Shown here in pieces: positions 52,785 to 63,169 of a stretch of 64,000 bases of DNA. The DNA lies in NCBI RefSeq assembly GCF_031453675.1, contig NZ_JAVIZX010000001.1, forward strand, positions 1,116,001 through 1,180,000, in the 5' to 3' direction. The position numbers and the translations under genes were made by a program. The notes beneath the pieces were generated by a model that was not told where the DNA came from, searched no databases, and worked only from the letters and a program-made list of their open reading frames with translations. Source of the DNA: Paracidovorax wautersii (lineage in GTDB: Bacteria; Pseudomonadota; Gammaproteobacteria; Burkholderiales; Burkholderiaceae_C). The number at the start of each line of letters is the position of its first letter. Within the stretch, counting starts at the first letter, position 1.

Positions 52785-53627
52785 TCAGTCCCGCGCGGTG
52801 TTGTCGTAGGTGTCGCGCCAGGCCAGCAGCCGGCGTTCCAGCCAGGCCATGCCCGTGTCGGTGAGCTTGCCCAGCAGCGCCAGCAGCACGATGGCCGCCA
52901 GCACGATGTCCGCACGGCCCATCTCGCGGCCGTCGGTCAGCAGATAGCCCAGGCCGCGCGTGGCGGCAATCAGTTCTGCCGCCACCATGAACATCCACGC
53001 CAGGCTGAGGCCGTTGCGCAGGCCCGTCAGCACCGCCGGCAGCGCGGCGGGCAGCAGCACGCGGCGCACCAGGGCAACGGCGCCGAGCCGGTACATGCGG
53101 GCGGCCTCCACCAGCTTGCGGTCCACGTCGCGAAAGCCCGAGGCCACGCCCATGTAGACCGGGAAGAACGCGCCGATGGCAATCAGCGCGATCTTGGAGG
53201 CCTCGTCGATGCCCAGCCACAAGAGCAGCAGCGGCACCCAGGCCAGCGACGGGATGGCGCGCAGCGCCTGGAAGGTCGGATCCAGCAGCCCTTCGGCGCG
53301 GCGCGACAGCCCCACCAGCGCGCCGATGGCGATGGCCAGCACGGTGCCGAGGGCAAAGCCCGCCGCCACGCGCAGGCTGCTGGCCAGCACATGGCTGGCC
53401 AGGCCTTCGGCGCCGAAGCCGATCAGCGTCTGGACGATCTCGGTGGGCCCGGGCAGCAGGTGCGGGCTGACCCAGCCGGCGCGCACCGCGCCCTCCCACA
53501 CGGCCAGCACCACGGCCGGCAGAATCCAGCCCGTGCCCAGCGCGCTCCCCACGCGGCGGCGCGGTGCGGCGGGCGCGGACCCTGCCACGGGACCAAGGCC
53601 AGGCAACTCCTGCGGGTGCACGGACAT
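52785..53627 (-). CDS. ssuC: Sulfonate ABC transporter permease SsuC
   Basis: A 280-residue inner-membrane permease with about six helices. It has ILPAVVLAVWEGAVRAGWVS near the N-terminus and the coupling loop KLVEAARMYRLGAVALVRRV then LLPAALP (EAA type). The ssuB start lies 5 bp after its stop, so the two are co-translated. The N-terminal ~30 residues are proline-rich and cytoplasmic. Confidence 0.93.
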   Translation of the reverse strand: MSVHPQELPGLGPVAGSAPAAPRRRVGSALGTGWILPAVVLAVWEGAVRAGWVSPHLLPGPTEIVQTLIGFGAEGLASHVLASSLRVAAGFALGTVLAIAIGALVGLSRRAEGLLDPTFQALRAIPSLAWVPLLLLWLGIDEASKIALIAIGAFFPVYMGVASGFRDVDRKLVEAARMYRLGAVALVRRVLLPAALPAVLTGLRNGLSLAWMFMVAAELIAATRGLGYLLTDGREMGRADIVLAAIVLLALLGKLTDTGMAWLERRLLAWRDTYDNTARD

Positions 53628-53634
53628 GGCGGGT

Positions 53635-54645
53635 TCAGGCCGGCGATGCAGCAGCCGGCGCGCCGGTCACGCTGCGGGCGAACTGCGTGTCCACCAGGTC
53701 GGTGACGACCTTGTTCAGCGCCGTGCCGGGCCGCACCAGGCCTTCGGACAGCAGCAACGGCGCAGCGCCCTGCAGCGCGGCGATGTGCTCCTGCGACGGC
53801 TGCGGATTCGACAGGTCGGTGCGCAGTTTGAGCTGCAGTAGCGCCACCTGCAGGCTGACCTTGGCCTCTTCCGAGAGGATCTTGGCCGCCTCGGTGGTGT
53901 TGGCCAGAATCCATTGGCGGGCTCGCTCGTAGCCGGCCAGCACGCGGCGCGTCTCGGCGGCGCGCTGGGCCAGGAATTCTTCGCGCACGTTCAGAAAGCC
54001 GTAGGTGTTGAATGCCACGTTGCGGTAGATGAGGCGCGAGCCGGCATCCAGCTCGCTGGCGGCCATCAGCGGGTCGAGGCCCGCCCAGGCGTCCACGCGG
54101 CCCTGCTCCAGCGCGGTGCGGCCATCGGCGTGCTGCAGCGCGACGATCTCCACGTCGTTGCGCTTGAGGCCCGCCACCTGCAGCGAGCGCAGCAAAAAGA
54201 GGTATGGGTCCGTGCCCTTGGTGGCGGCGACCTTCTTGCCCTTGAGTTCCTTCACCGACTGGATGGGCGAATCCTTGCGCACCACCAGCGCCGTCCATTC
54301 CGGGCGCGAGAAGACGTACGGCGTGCGAATGGGGTTGCCATTGGCCTTGGACAGCAGCGCGGCCAGCCCGGCCGACGAGCCGATGTCGATGCTGCCGGCG
54401 TTCAGGTATTCCAGCGCGCGGTTGCTGCCTGCGCTGAAGACCCACTTCACGTCCGTGCCTTCTTTCTTGAACGACTCTTCCAGCCAGCCGAAGCGGCGCA
54501 GCACCAGGCTGGAGGGGGAATACGTGGCGTAGTCCAGGCGCAGCTCCTTGAGCGGCGTGGCGGCCTGGGCGCTGCGTTCGGTGTACGCGGCCAGGGGCAA
54601 GGCCAGCGCTGCGGCGCCGGCCGACAGCAGGGAGCGTCGTTGCAT
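53635..54645 (-). CDS. ssuA: Aliphatic sulfonate-binding protein SsuA
   Basis: A 336-residue periplasmic receptor. The signal peptide MQRRSLLSAGAAALALPLAA has an RR pair typical of Tat export. The mature part has LRLDYATYSPSSLVLRRFGW, FSAGSNRALEYLNAGSIDIG, the EWTALVVRKDSPIQSVKELK and VAATKGTDPYLFLLRSL lobes, and VDAWAGLDPLMAASELD. It is the first gene of the ssuACB unit. A CGCATA box on the minus strand stands about 75-100 bp before its ATG. The ATG at 54645 is preferred to a site six codons upstream because it begins the signal peptide. Confidence 0.93.
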   Translation of the reverse strand: MQRRSLLSAGAAALALPLAAYTERSAQAATPLKELRLDYATYSPSSLVLRRFGWLEESFKKEGTDVKWVFSAGSNRALEYLNAGSIDIGSSAGLAALLSKANGNPIRTPYVFSRPEWTALVVRKDSPIQSVKELKGKKVAATKGTDPYLFLLRSLQVAGLKRNDVEIVALQHADGRTALEQGRVDAWAGLDPLMAASELDAGSRLIYRNVAFNTYGFLNVREEFLAQRAAETRRVLAGYERARQWILANTTEAAKILSEEAKVSLQVALLQLKLRTDLSNPQPSQEHIAALQGAAPLLLSEGLVRPGTALNKVVTDLVDTQFARSVTGAPAAASPA

Positions 54646-54720
54646 GGTGAAGGTTCCTGTCACTGCGATGGGTGGTGTTGCGCCGCAGTATTGGGCGCGG
54701 CGTGCAGGGCGGCCAAGAAC

Positions 54721-54743
54721 GTTATTCGTCTATTTTTATGCGG
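54721..54743 (-). promoter_or_regulatory. Putative sulfur-regulon box 4 (upstream of ssuA)
   Basis: On the minus strand: CGCATA, 11 nt, ATAACG. It is the most diverged of the four boxes in the spacer but keeps the spacing. It lies about 75-100 bp before the ssuA ATG. Confidence 0.45.
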
Positions 54744-54988
54744 AACGTGCAACGCACGGCGTGCCTCTGGACACCGCTGCGGTGCCGGGCCCCGACCGGC
54801 TCTGCCCCCTGTGCGCGGCCCGGACCGCCTGCGCTCGGACCGACAGGCCCGCAACAGATTGCGCACGGATCGCACAGCGCCGCCCCAGCCCCGGCCCCGG
54901 GGCGGACACCAAGAAAAGCGGCCCGGACGCGCGGGCCCACAGGGTGCCACCCCACCGCCGCGCCTTGCGGCAGGCCTTCCTCGGGAAA

Positions 54989-55016
54989 CGCATAAGCACG
55001 CACGAATTTCGCATGC
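54989..55016 (+). promoter_or_regulatory. Putative sulfur-regulon box 3 (upstream of DszC/SfnB-like gene)
   Basis: CGCATAAGCACGCACGAATT then TCGCATG, with the same CGCATA-N11-AT layout as the boxes at 32500 and 42535. Its distance to the gene (about 415 bp) is much longer than for the others, because a ~270 bp element sits in between; without that it would be about 140 bp. Confidence 0.55.
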
Positions 55017-55050
55017 CAGGCGGGCGCCCGGCTGCGCACACTGGCAGCAC

Positions 55051-55324
55051 TTAGAACGTGTTTACGATCTCGCAGGGGTCGCGTTGAAGCGCAATCGGGA
55101 TGAGTGGGCGATTCGGATGCGCCGCATGGGCTCGTGCCCATGCAAGCATTCGAGGCGTTCAATCGCCCGATTTCGCTCCAACCCTTCGGGCAATGGCGTT
55201 TGCGGGTGGTCTGCGGCGTTGCGGCACTTGCCAATAGCCGAGCTATTGGCAGCGCACCGCGCCTCGCATCCCATCCCGCCAACGCCACTGCGCGGCCCCA
55301 GGGAGATCGTAAACACGTTCTTAG
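55051..55324 (+). mobile_element. MITE-like element A
   Basis: A 271 bp non-coding element with perfect 19 bp terminal inverted repeats (AGAACGTGTTTACGATCTC at 55053-55071 and its complement at 55303-55321). TTAG at both outer edges may be a target duplication. The interior is full of inverted repeats, including the 10 bp-arm palindrome TGCCAATAGC/GCTATTGGCA. There is no transposase, so it would be moved in trans, perhaps by an IS5-family enzyme (inference). It separates box 3 from the gene at 55405. Confidence 0.75.
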
Positions 55325-55404
55325 GGCGCGCCGCAGCTCCTTCCTGCTTGCGTCTGGCCACCCGCCTGCGAGCCCGCCTCCACCCCTTGCCGACACCGCC
55401 CACC

Positions 55405-56619
55405 ATGTCCTCACGCGATCCCCAACTGCACCCTGCCGGCGCATCGCCCGCAGCCCCGCCGCCATCACCGCTGGCCGTCGCCCAGGCGCTGGCCGACCGG
55501 TTCGCCACCACCGCGGCCGAACGCGACGAGCGCGGCGGCACGCCCAAGGCCGAGCGCGATGCGCTGCGCGCCAGCGGCCTGCTGTCGCTGTCCATCCCCG
55601 CGGCCCAGGGCGGCCAGGGCGCGGACTGGGCCACCATGCTGCAGACCGTGCGCACCCTGGCCCAGGCCGACAGCTCCGTGGCGCACGTCTACGGTTTCCA
55701 CCACCTGCTGCTGGCCACGGTCCAGCTGTTCGCACGGCCCGACCAGTGGGTGCCGTGGCTGGAGCAGACGGCGCGCAAGCAGTGGTTCTGGGGCAATGCC
55801 CTCAACCCGCTGGACACGCGCACGGCCGTGCGCCGGGTGGACGACTGGTACGACTTCTCGGGCAAGAAGAGCTTCTGCTCGGGCGCGCTGGATTCCGAGA
55901 TGCTGGTCGCCTCGGGCATCGACGAGCGCACCGGCCAGCTGCTGATCGCCGCCATCCCCACGGCGCGCGCCGGCATCACCCTCAACGGCGACTGGAACTG
56001 CATGGGCCAGCGCCAGACCGACAGCGGCAGCGCCCTGTTCGAGAACGTGCGGGTGGAGGCGGGCGAGCTGCTGCGCGACCCCGGCCCGCTGACCACGCCG
56101 CGCTCATCGCTGCGGCCGCTGCTGGCGCAACTGATCTTCGTGCACGTGTTCCTGGGCCTGGCCGAAGGCGCCTTCGCGCAGGCGCGGCACTACACGCTCA
56201 ACGAGTCACGCCCCTGGTTCCGCTCCGGCGCCGAGCGCGCCAGCGAAGACCCCTACATCCAGTCGCACTACGGCGAATTCTTCGTGGGGCTGGAGAGCGT
56301 GCGCCTGCTGGCCGCGCACGCCGCCGCTACGTTCGATGCGGCCTGGAACCAGGGCGACGCGCTGGACGCCGAGGGCCGGGGCCGCGTGGCCGTGGCGGTG
56401 GCGACGGCCAAGGTGGCATCGACGCGCGTGGGGCTGGACGTGACCAGCCGGCTCTTCGAGACCACCGGCGCGCGCGCCACGCACGGCGCGCTGCGGCTGG
56501 ACCGCTTCTGGCGCAACCTGCGCACGCAAACCCTGCACGACCCGGTGGACTACAAGCTGCAGGAGCTGGGCGACTGGGCGCTGCACGGCACGGTGCCGTC
56601 GCCGTCGTTCTATTCGTGA
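55405..56619 (+). CDS. DszC/SfnB-like flavin monooxygenase (acyl-CoA dehydrogenase fold)
   Basis: A 404-residue flavoprotein of the acyl-CoA dehydrogenase fold, nearer to DszC-type monooxygenases than the three SfnB copies. It has RDALRASGLLSLSIPAAQGG, DSSVAHVYGFHHLLLATVQL, SGKKSFCSGALDSEMLVASG, NGDWNCMGQRQTDSGSALFE, RPWFRSGAERASEDPYIQSH and LDRFWRNLRTQTLHDPVDYK. DszC-like enzymes S-oxygenate thioethers or thiophenes. It is the first gene of the third operon, ahead of the sigma54 activator and ssuD, with its promoter possibly altered by element A. Confidence 0.86.
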   Translation: MSSRDPQLHPAGASPAAPPPSPLAVAQALADRFATTAAERDERGGTPKAERDALRASGLLSLSIPAAQGGQGADWATMLQTVRTLAQADSSVAHVYGFHHLLLATVQLFARPDQWVPWLEQTARKQWFWGNALNPLDTRTAVRRVDDWYDFSGKKSFCSGALDSEMLVASGIDERTGQLLIAAIPTARAGITLNGDWNCMGQRQTDSGSALFENVRVEAGELLRDPGPLTTPRSSLRPLLAQLIFVHVFLGLAEGAFAQARHYTLNESRPWFRSGAERASEDPYIQSHYGEFFVGLESVRLLAAHAAATFDAAWNQGDALDAEGRGRVAVAVATAKVASTRVGLDVTSRLFETTGARATHGALRLDRFWRNLRTQTLHDPVDYKLQELGDWALHGTVPSPSFYS

Positions 56620-56687
56620 GCGCGGTGACGGCCTGGCGACCCACCGCAGCCACCGCACGCCCCACAGCCCGGACACCCCACGACACC

Positions 56688-57919
<1,232 letters not shown>

Positions 57920-57923
<4 letters not shown>

Positions 57924-59116
57924 GCCTTGCCCCCGACATTTTCTGGTTCCTGCCCACCTCCGGCGACACGCGCTACCTGGGCACCTCTGACTTCGGCCGC
58001 GCGCCCACCAATGCCTACCTGCGCCAGATCGCCGTCACGTCCGAGCAGCTGGGCTACGACGGCCTGCTCATTCCCACCGGCAGCTCCTGCCTGGACCCGT
58101 GGGTCACCGCCGCCAGCCTGGTGCCCGTCACCCAGCGCATCAAGCTGCTGGTGGCCCTGCGCACCTCGCTGGGCCACCCCACCGCATCAGCGCGGCAGGC
58201 GGCTTCGCTCGACCAGGCGCTGGGCGCCGGCCGCCTGCTGCTGAACGTGGTGCCCGGCGGCGACGCGACCGAGCTGGCCGCGGACGGCGTGTTCTACAGC
58301 CATGACGAACGCTATGCGGCGAGCGATGAGTTCCTCACCATCTGGCGCCGCCTGCTGCAGGGCGAGAAGGTCGACTACGAAGGCCAGCACCTCAAGGTGC
58401 AGGGCGCGCAGAACTTCTTCGCGCCGGCCACGCAGCCCTATCCACCGCTGTACTTCGGCGGCTCGTCGCCCGCCGCGCACGACCTGGCGGCGCGCCACGT
58501 CGACGCCTACCTGACCTGGGGCGAGCCGCCCGCCGCCGTGGCCGAAAAGATCGCCGACGTGCGCGCGCGCGCCGCCGCCGCAGGCCGCGACCTCGACCGG
58601 CACCCGCTGCGCTTCGGCGTGCGCCTGCACGTCATCGTGCGCGAGACCAGCGAAGAAGCCTGGGCCGACGCCGACCGCCTCATCAGCCGCCTGACCGACG
58701 ACGACATCGCCCGCGCCCAGCAGAACTACGCGCGCATGGATTCGCACGGCCAGCAGCGCATGGCCGCGCTGCACGGCGGCCGGCGCGACCGGCTGGTGGT
58801 GGGCCCCAACCTGTGGGCCGGCGTGGGGCTGGTGCGCGGCGGCGCCGGCACCTCGCTGGTGGGCAATGCGCAGGAAGTGGCCGACCGGCTGCAGGAATAC
58901 GTGGACGTGGGTGTGGACCGCTTCGTGCTGTCGGGCTACCCGCACCTGGAAGAAGCCATCCGCTTCGCGGAACTGGTGTTTCCGCTGCTGCCGGGCAAGC
59001 AGGCGGTGACGCTGCGGGACCAGTCACTCACCGGAGGCGCCTTCGACGTGCGGGCCCGCCGGAACGCCCCGGCCCCGGCCGCCGTCCCCACGCCCGTGCC
59101 GGAGGCCGTGCGATGA
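57920..59116 (+). CDS. ssuD: FMNH2-dependent alkanesulfonate monooxygenase SsuD
   Basis: A 398-residue TIM-barrel luciferase-like enzyme that cleaves alkanesulfonates to aldehyde and sulfite. It has [16 protein letters not shown] at the start, [80 protein letters not shown], and the mobile-loop [19 protein letters not shown]. The length is close to E. coli SsuD (381) plus a ~20 residue Ala/Pro tail. It sits after the sigma54 gene, with ATGA overlaps on both sides; reduced flavin would come from MsuE, encoded 25 kb away in the same locus. Confidence 0.94.
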
Positions 59117-60257
59117 GCGCCGCGCCCCGCAGCACCGCCCCGCGCGTGATCGACATGCGTTGCCGCCCCGCCTACCTGCACGACTTCTTCGGCAAGACGC
59201 CCGGCTCGCCCGGCGAGGACCTGGCGCGCTGGCTGAACCGGCGTGTGGGCACGCGCGGTGACGACGCGCACTTCATCCGCTCGCGCACGCCTGACGGCTT
59301 TCTGGCCGAGGTGCGGGGCGCCGGCCTGGCGCACGCCGTGGTGGTCGGCCGGCACACGCCCGGCCAGCACCTGCCCAACGACACCATCCACGCCATCGTG
59401 CAAGGCCACGCTGAACTCATCGGCATCGGCGCCGTGGACCCGGTGCTGCAGGGCGAGGCCGACGCGCTGGCCGAGGTGGAGCGCGCCGTGAAAACGCTGG
59501 GTCTGGCCGGCATCGACCTGGAGCCGGGCTTTGGCGCGCCCCCGCGCCATCCGGACGATGCGGCGTACTTCCCCGTCTACGACCTGGCGCAGCAGCTCGG
59601 CGTGCCGGTGTTCCTGATGACCGGGCCGACCTCGCCCGATCTGCGCTTCAACGACCCGGCGCCCGTGGCCCGCGTGGCGCAGGCCTTTCCGCGCCTGCCC
59701 ATCGTGGCGTACCACGGCTGGTGGCCGAACGTGCAGCAGGCCATCGGCCTGGCCTTCCGCTACGACAACGTGTTGGGCGTGTCATCCACCAATGCCCCCA
59801 CGCGAAAGCCATCCAGGCGGTGCAGTGCTAGGCGCCCTGAGTGCCGTGTAGCACCGCTACACAAGCGAAGGGCAACGACGCAATGTGCCGCCTGGCTGGC
59901 TTTCCCTTCGGGCTGGCCCCGCACTGCGGCGTCTGCTTTGTCGCACGATTTGCCAATAGCTCGCTATTGGCTGCGTCGCGCTTCGCGCATCCATCCGCAT
60001 TGCGGGGCCAGCGCGCGGGGGTATTGATGGATGGCACGCCCTGGCCCGATATGTACCTGTTCCAGCCCGGCAGCGCGGCCTATGTGGACGCGGCCAACGG
60101 CTTTCTGGGCGACCAGCTGCTGTTCGGCTCGTCGTACCCCTTCCGGCCCATCGGCCAGTCCATCGACGACGCGCTGGCGCTGGGCCTGCGCGAGAGCGTG
60201 ATCGACCGCGTGCTCTATGGCAATGCGGCGCGGCTGCTGGGCTTAGGCGGCGCCTAG
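59113..60257 (+). pseudogene. Amidohydrolase-family gene interrupted by MITE-like element B
   Basis: A metal-dependent amidohydrolase-like gene typical of ssu loci. The first part (RVIDMRCRPAYLHDFFGKTP, then DPVLQGEADALAEVERAVKT, LGLAGIDLEPGFGAPPRHPD, VFLMTGPTSPDL, PIVAYHGWWP) is normal up to RYDNV at about 59772. The last part (PDMYLFQPGSAAYVDAANGF, LFGSSYPFRPI, RVLYGNAARLLGLGGA) resumes at about 60046. Between them lies a 268 bp element carrying stops, so the full-length protein is lost. A fused read-through of the 5' half ends at 60027. The intact protein would be about 290 residues. Its function is unknown but probably tied to sulfonate breakdown products. Confidence 0.85.
59775..60042 (+). 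mobile_element. MITE-like element B
   Basis: A 268 bp non-coding element inside the amidohydrolase gene. Its ends are imperfect inverted repeats of about 30 bp: GGGCGTGTCATCCACCAATG at 59775 and, reading inward on the other strand from 60042, GGGCGTGCCATCCATCAATA, followed by CCCCC. The interior has a second inverted repeat, CTGGCCCCGCA with 6 more bp against its copy near 60000, and the palindrome GCCAATAGC-TC-GCTATTGGC. It shares this interior design with element A. No transposase is encoded. Confidence 0.75.
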
Positions 60258-60282
60258 CCGTCAACCCCTCGGTTATTTACGG

Positions 60283-60339
60283 GCCCAATCGGCCTCTAGC
60301 GCTTGATCTACAAGCGCCAACAGCTATATCTTCAATAGC
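60283..60339 (+). repeat. Dispersed AGCGC hairpin repeat, copy 5
   Basis: CCAATCGGCCTCTAGCGCTT, a GATCTAC spacer, AAGCGCCAACAGCTATAT and CAATAG. It lies between the convergent amidohydrolase pseudogene and the chemotaxis receptor gene. Confidence 0.78.
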
Positions 60340-60353
60340 AAAGGCCGCCCGCT

Positions 60354-62183
60354 TCAGAAGGTCTCCCAGTCATCGTCCGAGCGGGACGCCGGCTTGACCG
60401 CGGGCGGAGGCGCCGCAGGCCGAGGGGCTGCCGCCGGGGCGGACGCCGCCTTGGCCGGCAGCGGCGCGGCGATGGCGGGTGCTGCCGGCGCTGCGGCGGC
60501 GGCCCGGGGCATGGCCTTCGGGGCCGGCGCAGGTGCCGTCGCCGTTGCCGGCTTGCGCACGGGCGCCGCACGGTGGGGCGCGGCCACCGGCGCGGCCGGT
60601 GCGGCCAGGCCCTGGCTGTCGGCCGCCGCCACGCGGAACTGCGACACGGCCTGCTGCAGCTGCTTGGCCTGGGCGTCCAGCGACGACGCGGCCGCGGCCG
60701 CCTGCTCGACCAGCGCGGCGTTCTGCTGCGTGGCCTGGTCCATCTGCGCCACCGCCTGGTTCACCTGGTCGATGCCTGACGACTGCTCCTGCGAGGCGGC
60801 GGAGATCTCGCCCATGATGTCCGTCACGCGCTGCACCGAGGCCACGATCTCGCGCATGGTGGCGCCCGCGCGCTCGACCTGCTCGGAGCCGGCGTTCACC
60901 TTGCCCACCGAGTCGCCGATCAGATCCTTGATCTCCTTGGCCGCCGAGGCGGAGCGCTGCGCCAGCGCCCGCACTTCGCTCGCCACCACGGCGAAGCCAC
61001 GGCCCTGCTCGCCGGCGCGGGCGGCTTCCACGGCTGCGTTCAGCGCCAGGATGTTGGTCTGGAAGGCGATGGAATCGATGACGTTGACGATCTCGGCGAT
61101 CTTCTTGGAGCTGCCCGAGATGGCCTGCATGGTCACCACCACGTCCTGCACCACGGCGCCGCCGCGCTGCGCCACGTCCATGCTGCCGGCGGCCAGCTGG
61201 TTGGCCTGGCGGGCGCTGTCGGCGTTCTGCTTCACCGTGGACGACAGCTCTTCCATGCTGGCCGCGGTTTCCTCCAGCGAGGCCGCCTGCTGTTCGGTGC
61301 GGCCGCTCAGATCGGAATTGCCCAGCGCGATCTCCTGCGCACCGGTGTTGATCTCCTGCACGCCCTGGCGCACCTGCACCACCATGCGCACCAGGCCGTC
61401 CTGCATCTTGCGCAGCGAGGCCAGCAGCCGGCCGATCTCGTTGCCCGAGGACACCTCCACCCGCTGCGTCAGGTCGCCTTCGGCCACGCGCTCCAGCAGG
61501 GCGCCGGCGTCCCGCAAGGGGTGCAGGATCTGGCGGTTGATGAACACCCAGCAGCCGATGGCCAGCCCCAGGCCGAGCAGCACCAGCACGCCGGCCACGT
61601 TCTGCGACACGCGCTGCAGCTGCAGCGTCTGCTGGTACAGGCCCTCGTCGCGCGCCTCGGCCGAATCGAACAGCCCCTTCATCAGCGACTCGATCTCGGC
61701 CAGCAGCTTGTTGCGCTGGTCCACGATCTCCTTGGCGCTGTAATCGGCGCCATCGGCCTCGGCCAGGCTCTTGCTGCCGCGGCGCACCAGGCCGTCGTAA
61801 GCCTTGAAGGCCGTCAGCATGGCCTGCGCGGACTGGCGGTCCTGCGTGTACTCGGCCGGCATCTCGCGCACCACCTTCTCCAGGATGGCCTGGGCGTCGG
61901 TCATGGCCTTGTCGGCGCGGTCGGTCTGACCGCGGATGCTGGGCTTGGCATCGCCCCGCAGCAGGTTGCGGTGGCCCACGGCCAGCGCCACGCGATTGTC
62001 CCACATGCGGATCTCGGCCTGCTTGAGCGTCAGCATGATCTGGCTGAACTGGCGCTGGCTCTCGAAGGCCTCCACGCCGGAACGGGTGCCCGTCCAACCC
62101 ACCCCGATGGCGACCAACAAGGCGCCGGTGAAGAACGCCAGCACCAGCAGCAGGCCGGCACGGACGGAAATATTGCGGAACAT
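60354..62183 (-). CDS. Methyl-accepting chemotaxis protein
   Basis: A 609-residue receptor. Helix 1 (about 10-30, [20 protein letters not shown]), a periplasmic four-helix-bundle sensor of ~165 residues ([20 protein letters not shown]), helix 2 (about 195-215), a HAMP domain ([20 protein letters not shown]) and the coiled-coil signalling domain with the hairpin tip [20 protein letters not shown] and [19 protein letters not shown] ~95 residue Ala/Pro-rich linker ends in DDWETF, the tether that recruits CheR/CheB to high-abundance receptors. The ligand is unknown. It is divergent from the TetR gene and is preceded by a 212 bp promoter region. Confidence 0.95.
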   Translation of the reverse strand: MFRNISVRAGLLLVLAFFTGALLVAIGVGWTGTRSGVEAFESQRQFSQIMLTLKQAEIRMWDNRVALAVGHRNLLRGDAKPSIRGQTDRADKAMTDAQAILEKVVREMPAEYTQDRQSAQAMLTAFKAYDGLVRRGSKSLAEADGADYSAKEIVDQRNKLLAEIESLMKGLFDSAEARDEGLYQQTLQLQRVSQNVAGVLVLLGLGLAIGCWVFINRQILHPLRDAGALLERVAEGDLTQRVEVSSGNEIGRLLASLRKMQDGLVRMVVQVRQGVQEINTGAQEIALGNSDLSGRTEQQAASLEETAASMEELSSTVKQNADSARQANQLAAGSMDVAQRGGAVVQDVVVTMQAISGSSKKIAEIVNVIDSIAFQTNILALNAAVEAARAGEQGRGFAVVASEVRALAQRSASAAKEIKDLIGDSVGKVNAGSEQVERAGATMREIVASVQRVTDIMGEISAASQEQSSGIDQVNQAVAQMDQATQQNAALVEQAAAAASSLDAQAKQLQQAVSQFRVAAADSQGLAAPAAPVAAPHRAAPVRKPATATAPAPAPKAMPRAAAAAPAAPAIAAPLPAKAASAPAAAPRPAAPPPAVKPASRSDDDWETF

Positions 62184-62360
62184 GTCTCTCTCCCTCTCTG
62201 GGTATGAACGATGCGGCAGCCGGGCGGCCCGCCGCCACAGCCCTCCGCCGGCCCGGCCCGCGGTGCGCTGCAATGGCCGGACTTCCTACAACGCACGGCC
62301 GGCAACACGGTGCACCATTTGGTTGCATTTTTCCTGCAAATCCACGGCATCGAAATAAAA

Positions 62361-62370
62361 CAAACGTTTG
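62361..62370. promoter_or_regulatory. TetR operator candidate
   Basis: CAAACGTTTG is a perfect palindrome in an AT-rich stretch 25 bp before the TetR gene start, within the 212 bp divergent region shared with the chemotaxis gene. TetR repressors of efflux operons usually bind such sites over their own promoter; this assignment is inferred. Confidence 0.6.
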
Positions 62371-62395
62371 ATTGATCGTGCTTTAATCCGCCGCG

Positions 62396-63169
62396 ATGCC
62401 CGACTTTCCACCCGATTCCGCGCCCGTGCCCGTGCCCGCGTCCGTCCCGTCCGCTGCGCCGGCCGACAAGGACCCGCCTGCCCGCACACGCCTGCTGCTG
62501 GCGGCGCTGCGCCTGTTCGCGCAGCAGGGCTACGCCAAAACGTCCATCCGCGCCATCGCCCAGGCGGCGCAGGTGAACGTGGCGGCCATCAGCTACTACT
62601 TCGGGGACAAGGCCGCCCTGTACGCCGCCCTGTTCACCGAGCCCGCCGGCAACATGCAGGACCTGATGCCCCAGGTCACCCAGCCCGGGCTGGACCTGCG
62701 CGAGGCCCTGCGCCGGTACTACCACGGCACCCTCGCACCGCTGCAGGACGGCGAGCTGGCGCGCCTGCTGGTGCAACTGCACATCCGCGAGATGCTGGAC
62801 CGCACCGACCAATGGGAACGCGAACTGGAGCGGGACGTGCGCCAGCCCCACCAGGCCATGCTGGACCTGCTGTGCCGCCACATGGGGGTAGCGCAGCCGG
62901 ACGCCGACATGCACCGCCTGACGCTCACCGTGACCGGCCTGGCCTTCCAGCTGTGGGCGCTGCAGGAGGCGATCGATGCCGTGCAGCCCCAACTCCTGGC
63001 CACGCCGCAGGCCGTGGACGCCTGGGCCGGCCGCATGACCGAATACGCGCTGGCGATGATCGAGACGGAGCAGCGCCTGCGCCAGAGCCCGGCCCCGGAC
63101 CGTCGCGATGCCGCCCCCGCCACCCCCGCGCCCACCCCTTTGGCCAAGCCCTCCCGCCCCTCGACATGA
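62396..63169 (+). CDS. TetR-family regulator (CerR/CecR-like C-terminal domain)
   Basis: A 257-residue repressor. After a ~28 residue Pro-rich tail at the N-terminus, the TetR HTH lies at about 30-75 (ARTRLLLAALRLFAQQGYAK, TSIRAIAQAAQVNVAAISYY, FGDKAALYAALF). The C-terminal ligand domain has the CerR/CecR-type pattern (LARLLVQLHIREMLDRTDQW, LCRHMGVAQPDADMHRLTLT). It overlaps the efflux outer-membrane gene by 4 bp (ATGA), so it heads that operon and probably represses it in response to a toxic substrate. The C-terminal ~30 residues are again Pro/Ala-rich. Confidence 0.92.
   Translation: MPDFPPDSAPVPVPASVPSAAPADKDPPARTRLLLAALRLFAQQGYAKTSIRAIAQAAQVNVAAISYYFGDKAALYAALFTEPAGNMQDLMPQVTQPGLDLREALRRYYHGTLAPLQDGELARLLVQLHIREMLDRTDQWERELERDVRQPHQAMLDLLCRHMGVAQPDADMHRLTLTVTGLAFQLWALQEAIDAVQPQLLATPQAVDAWAGRMTEYALAMIETEQRLRQSPAPDRRDAAPATPAPTPLAKPSRPST

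Larger units (their letters stand above)
54646..55404. other. 759 bp divergent control region of ssuACB and the DszC/SfnB-like operon
   Basis: No gene is recognised. From left to right it holds the ssuA promoter with a minus-strand CGCATA box (54721-54743), about 240 bp without clear features, a plus-strand CGCATA box (54989-55016) and a MITE-like element (55051-55324) inserted between that box and the ATG at 55405. Confidence 0.6.

Noticed and set aside
53914-55404. Apparent 500-residue N-terminal extension of the DszC-like protein
   Set aside because: It is an open frame running antisense through ssuA and across element A. The conserved domain begins at the ATG at 55405, and the extension has no family resemblance.
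59841-60027. A short separate gene inside element B
   Set aside because: The open frame begins inside the element and only continues into the displaced end of the amidohydrolase gene. The part within the element has no protein resemblance.
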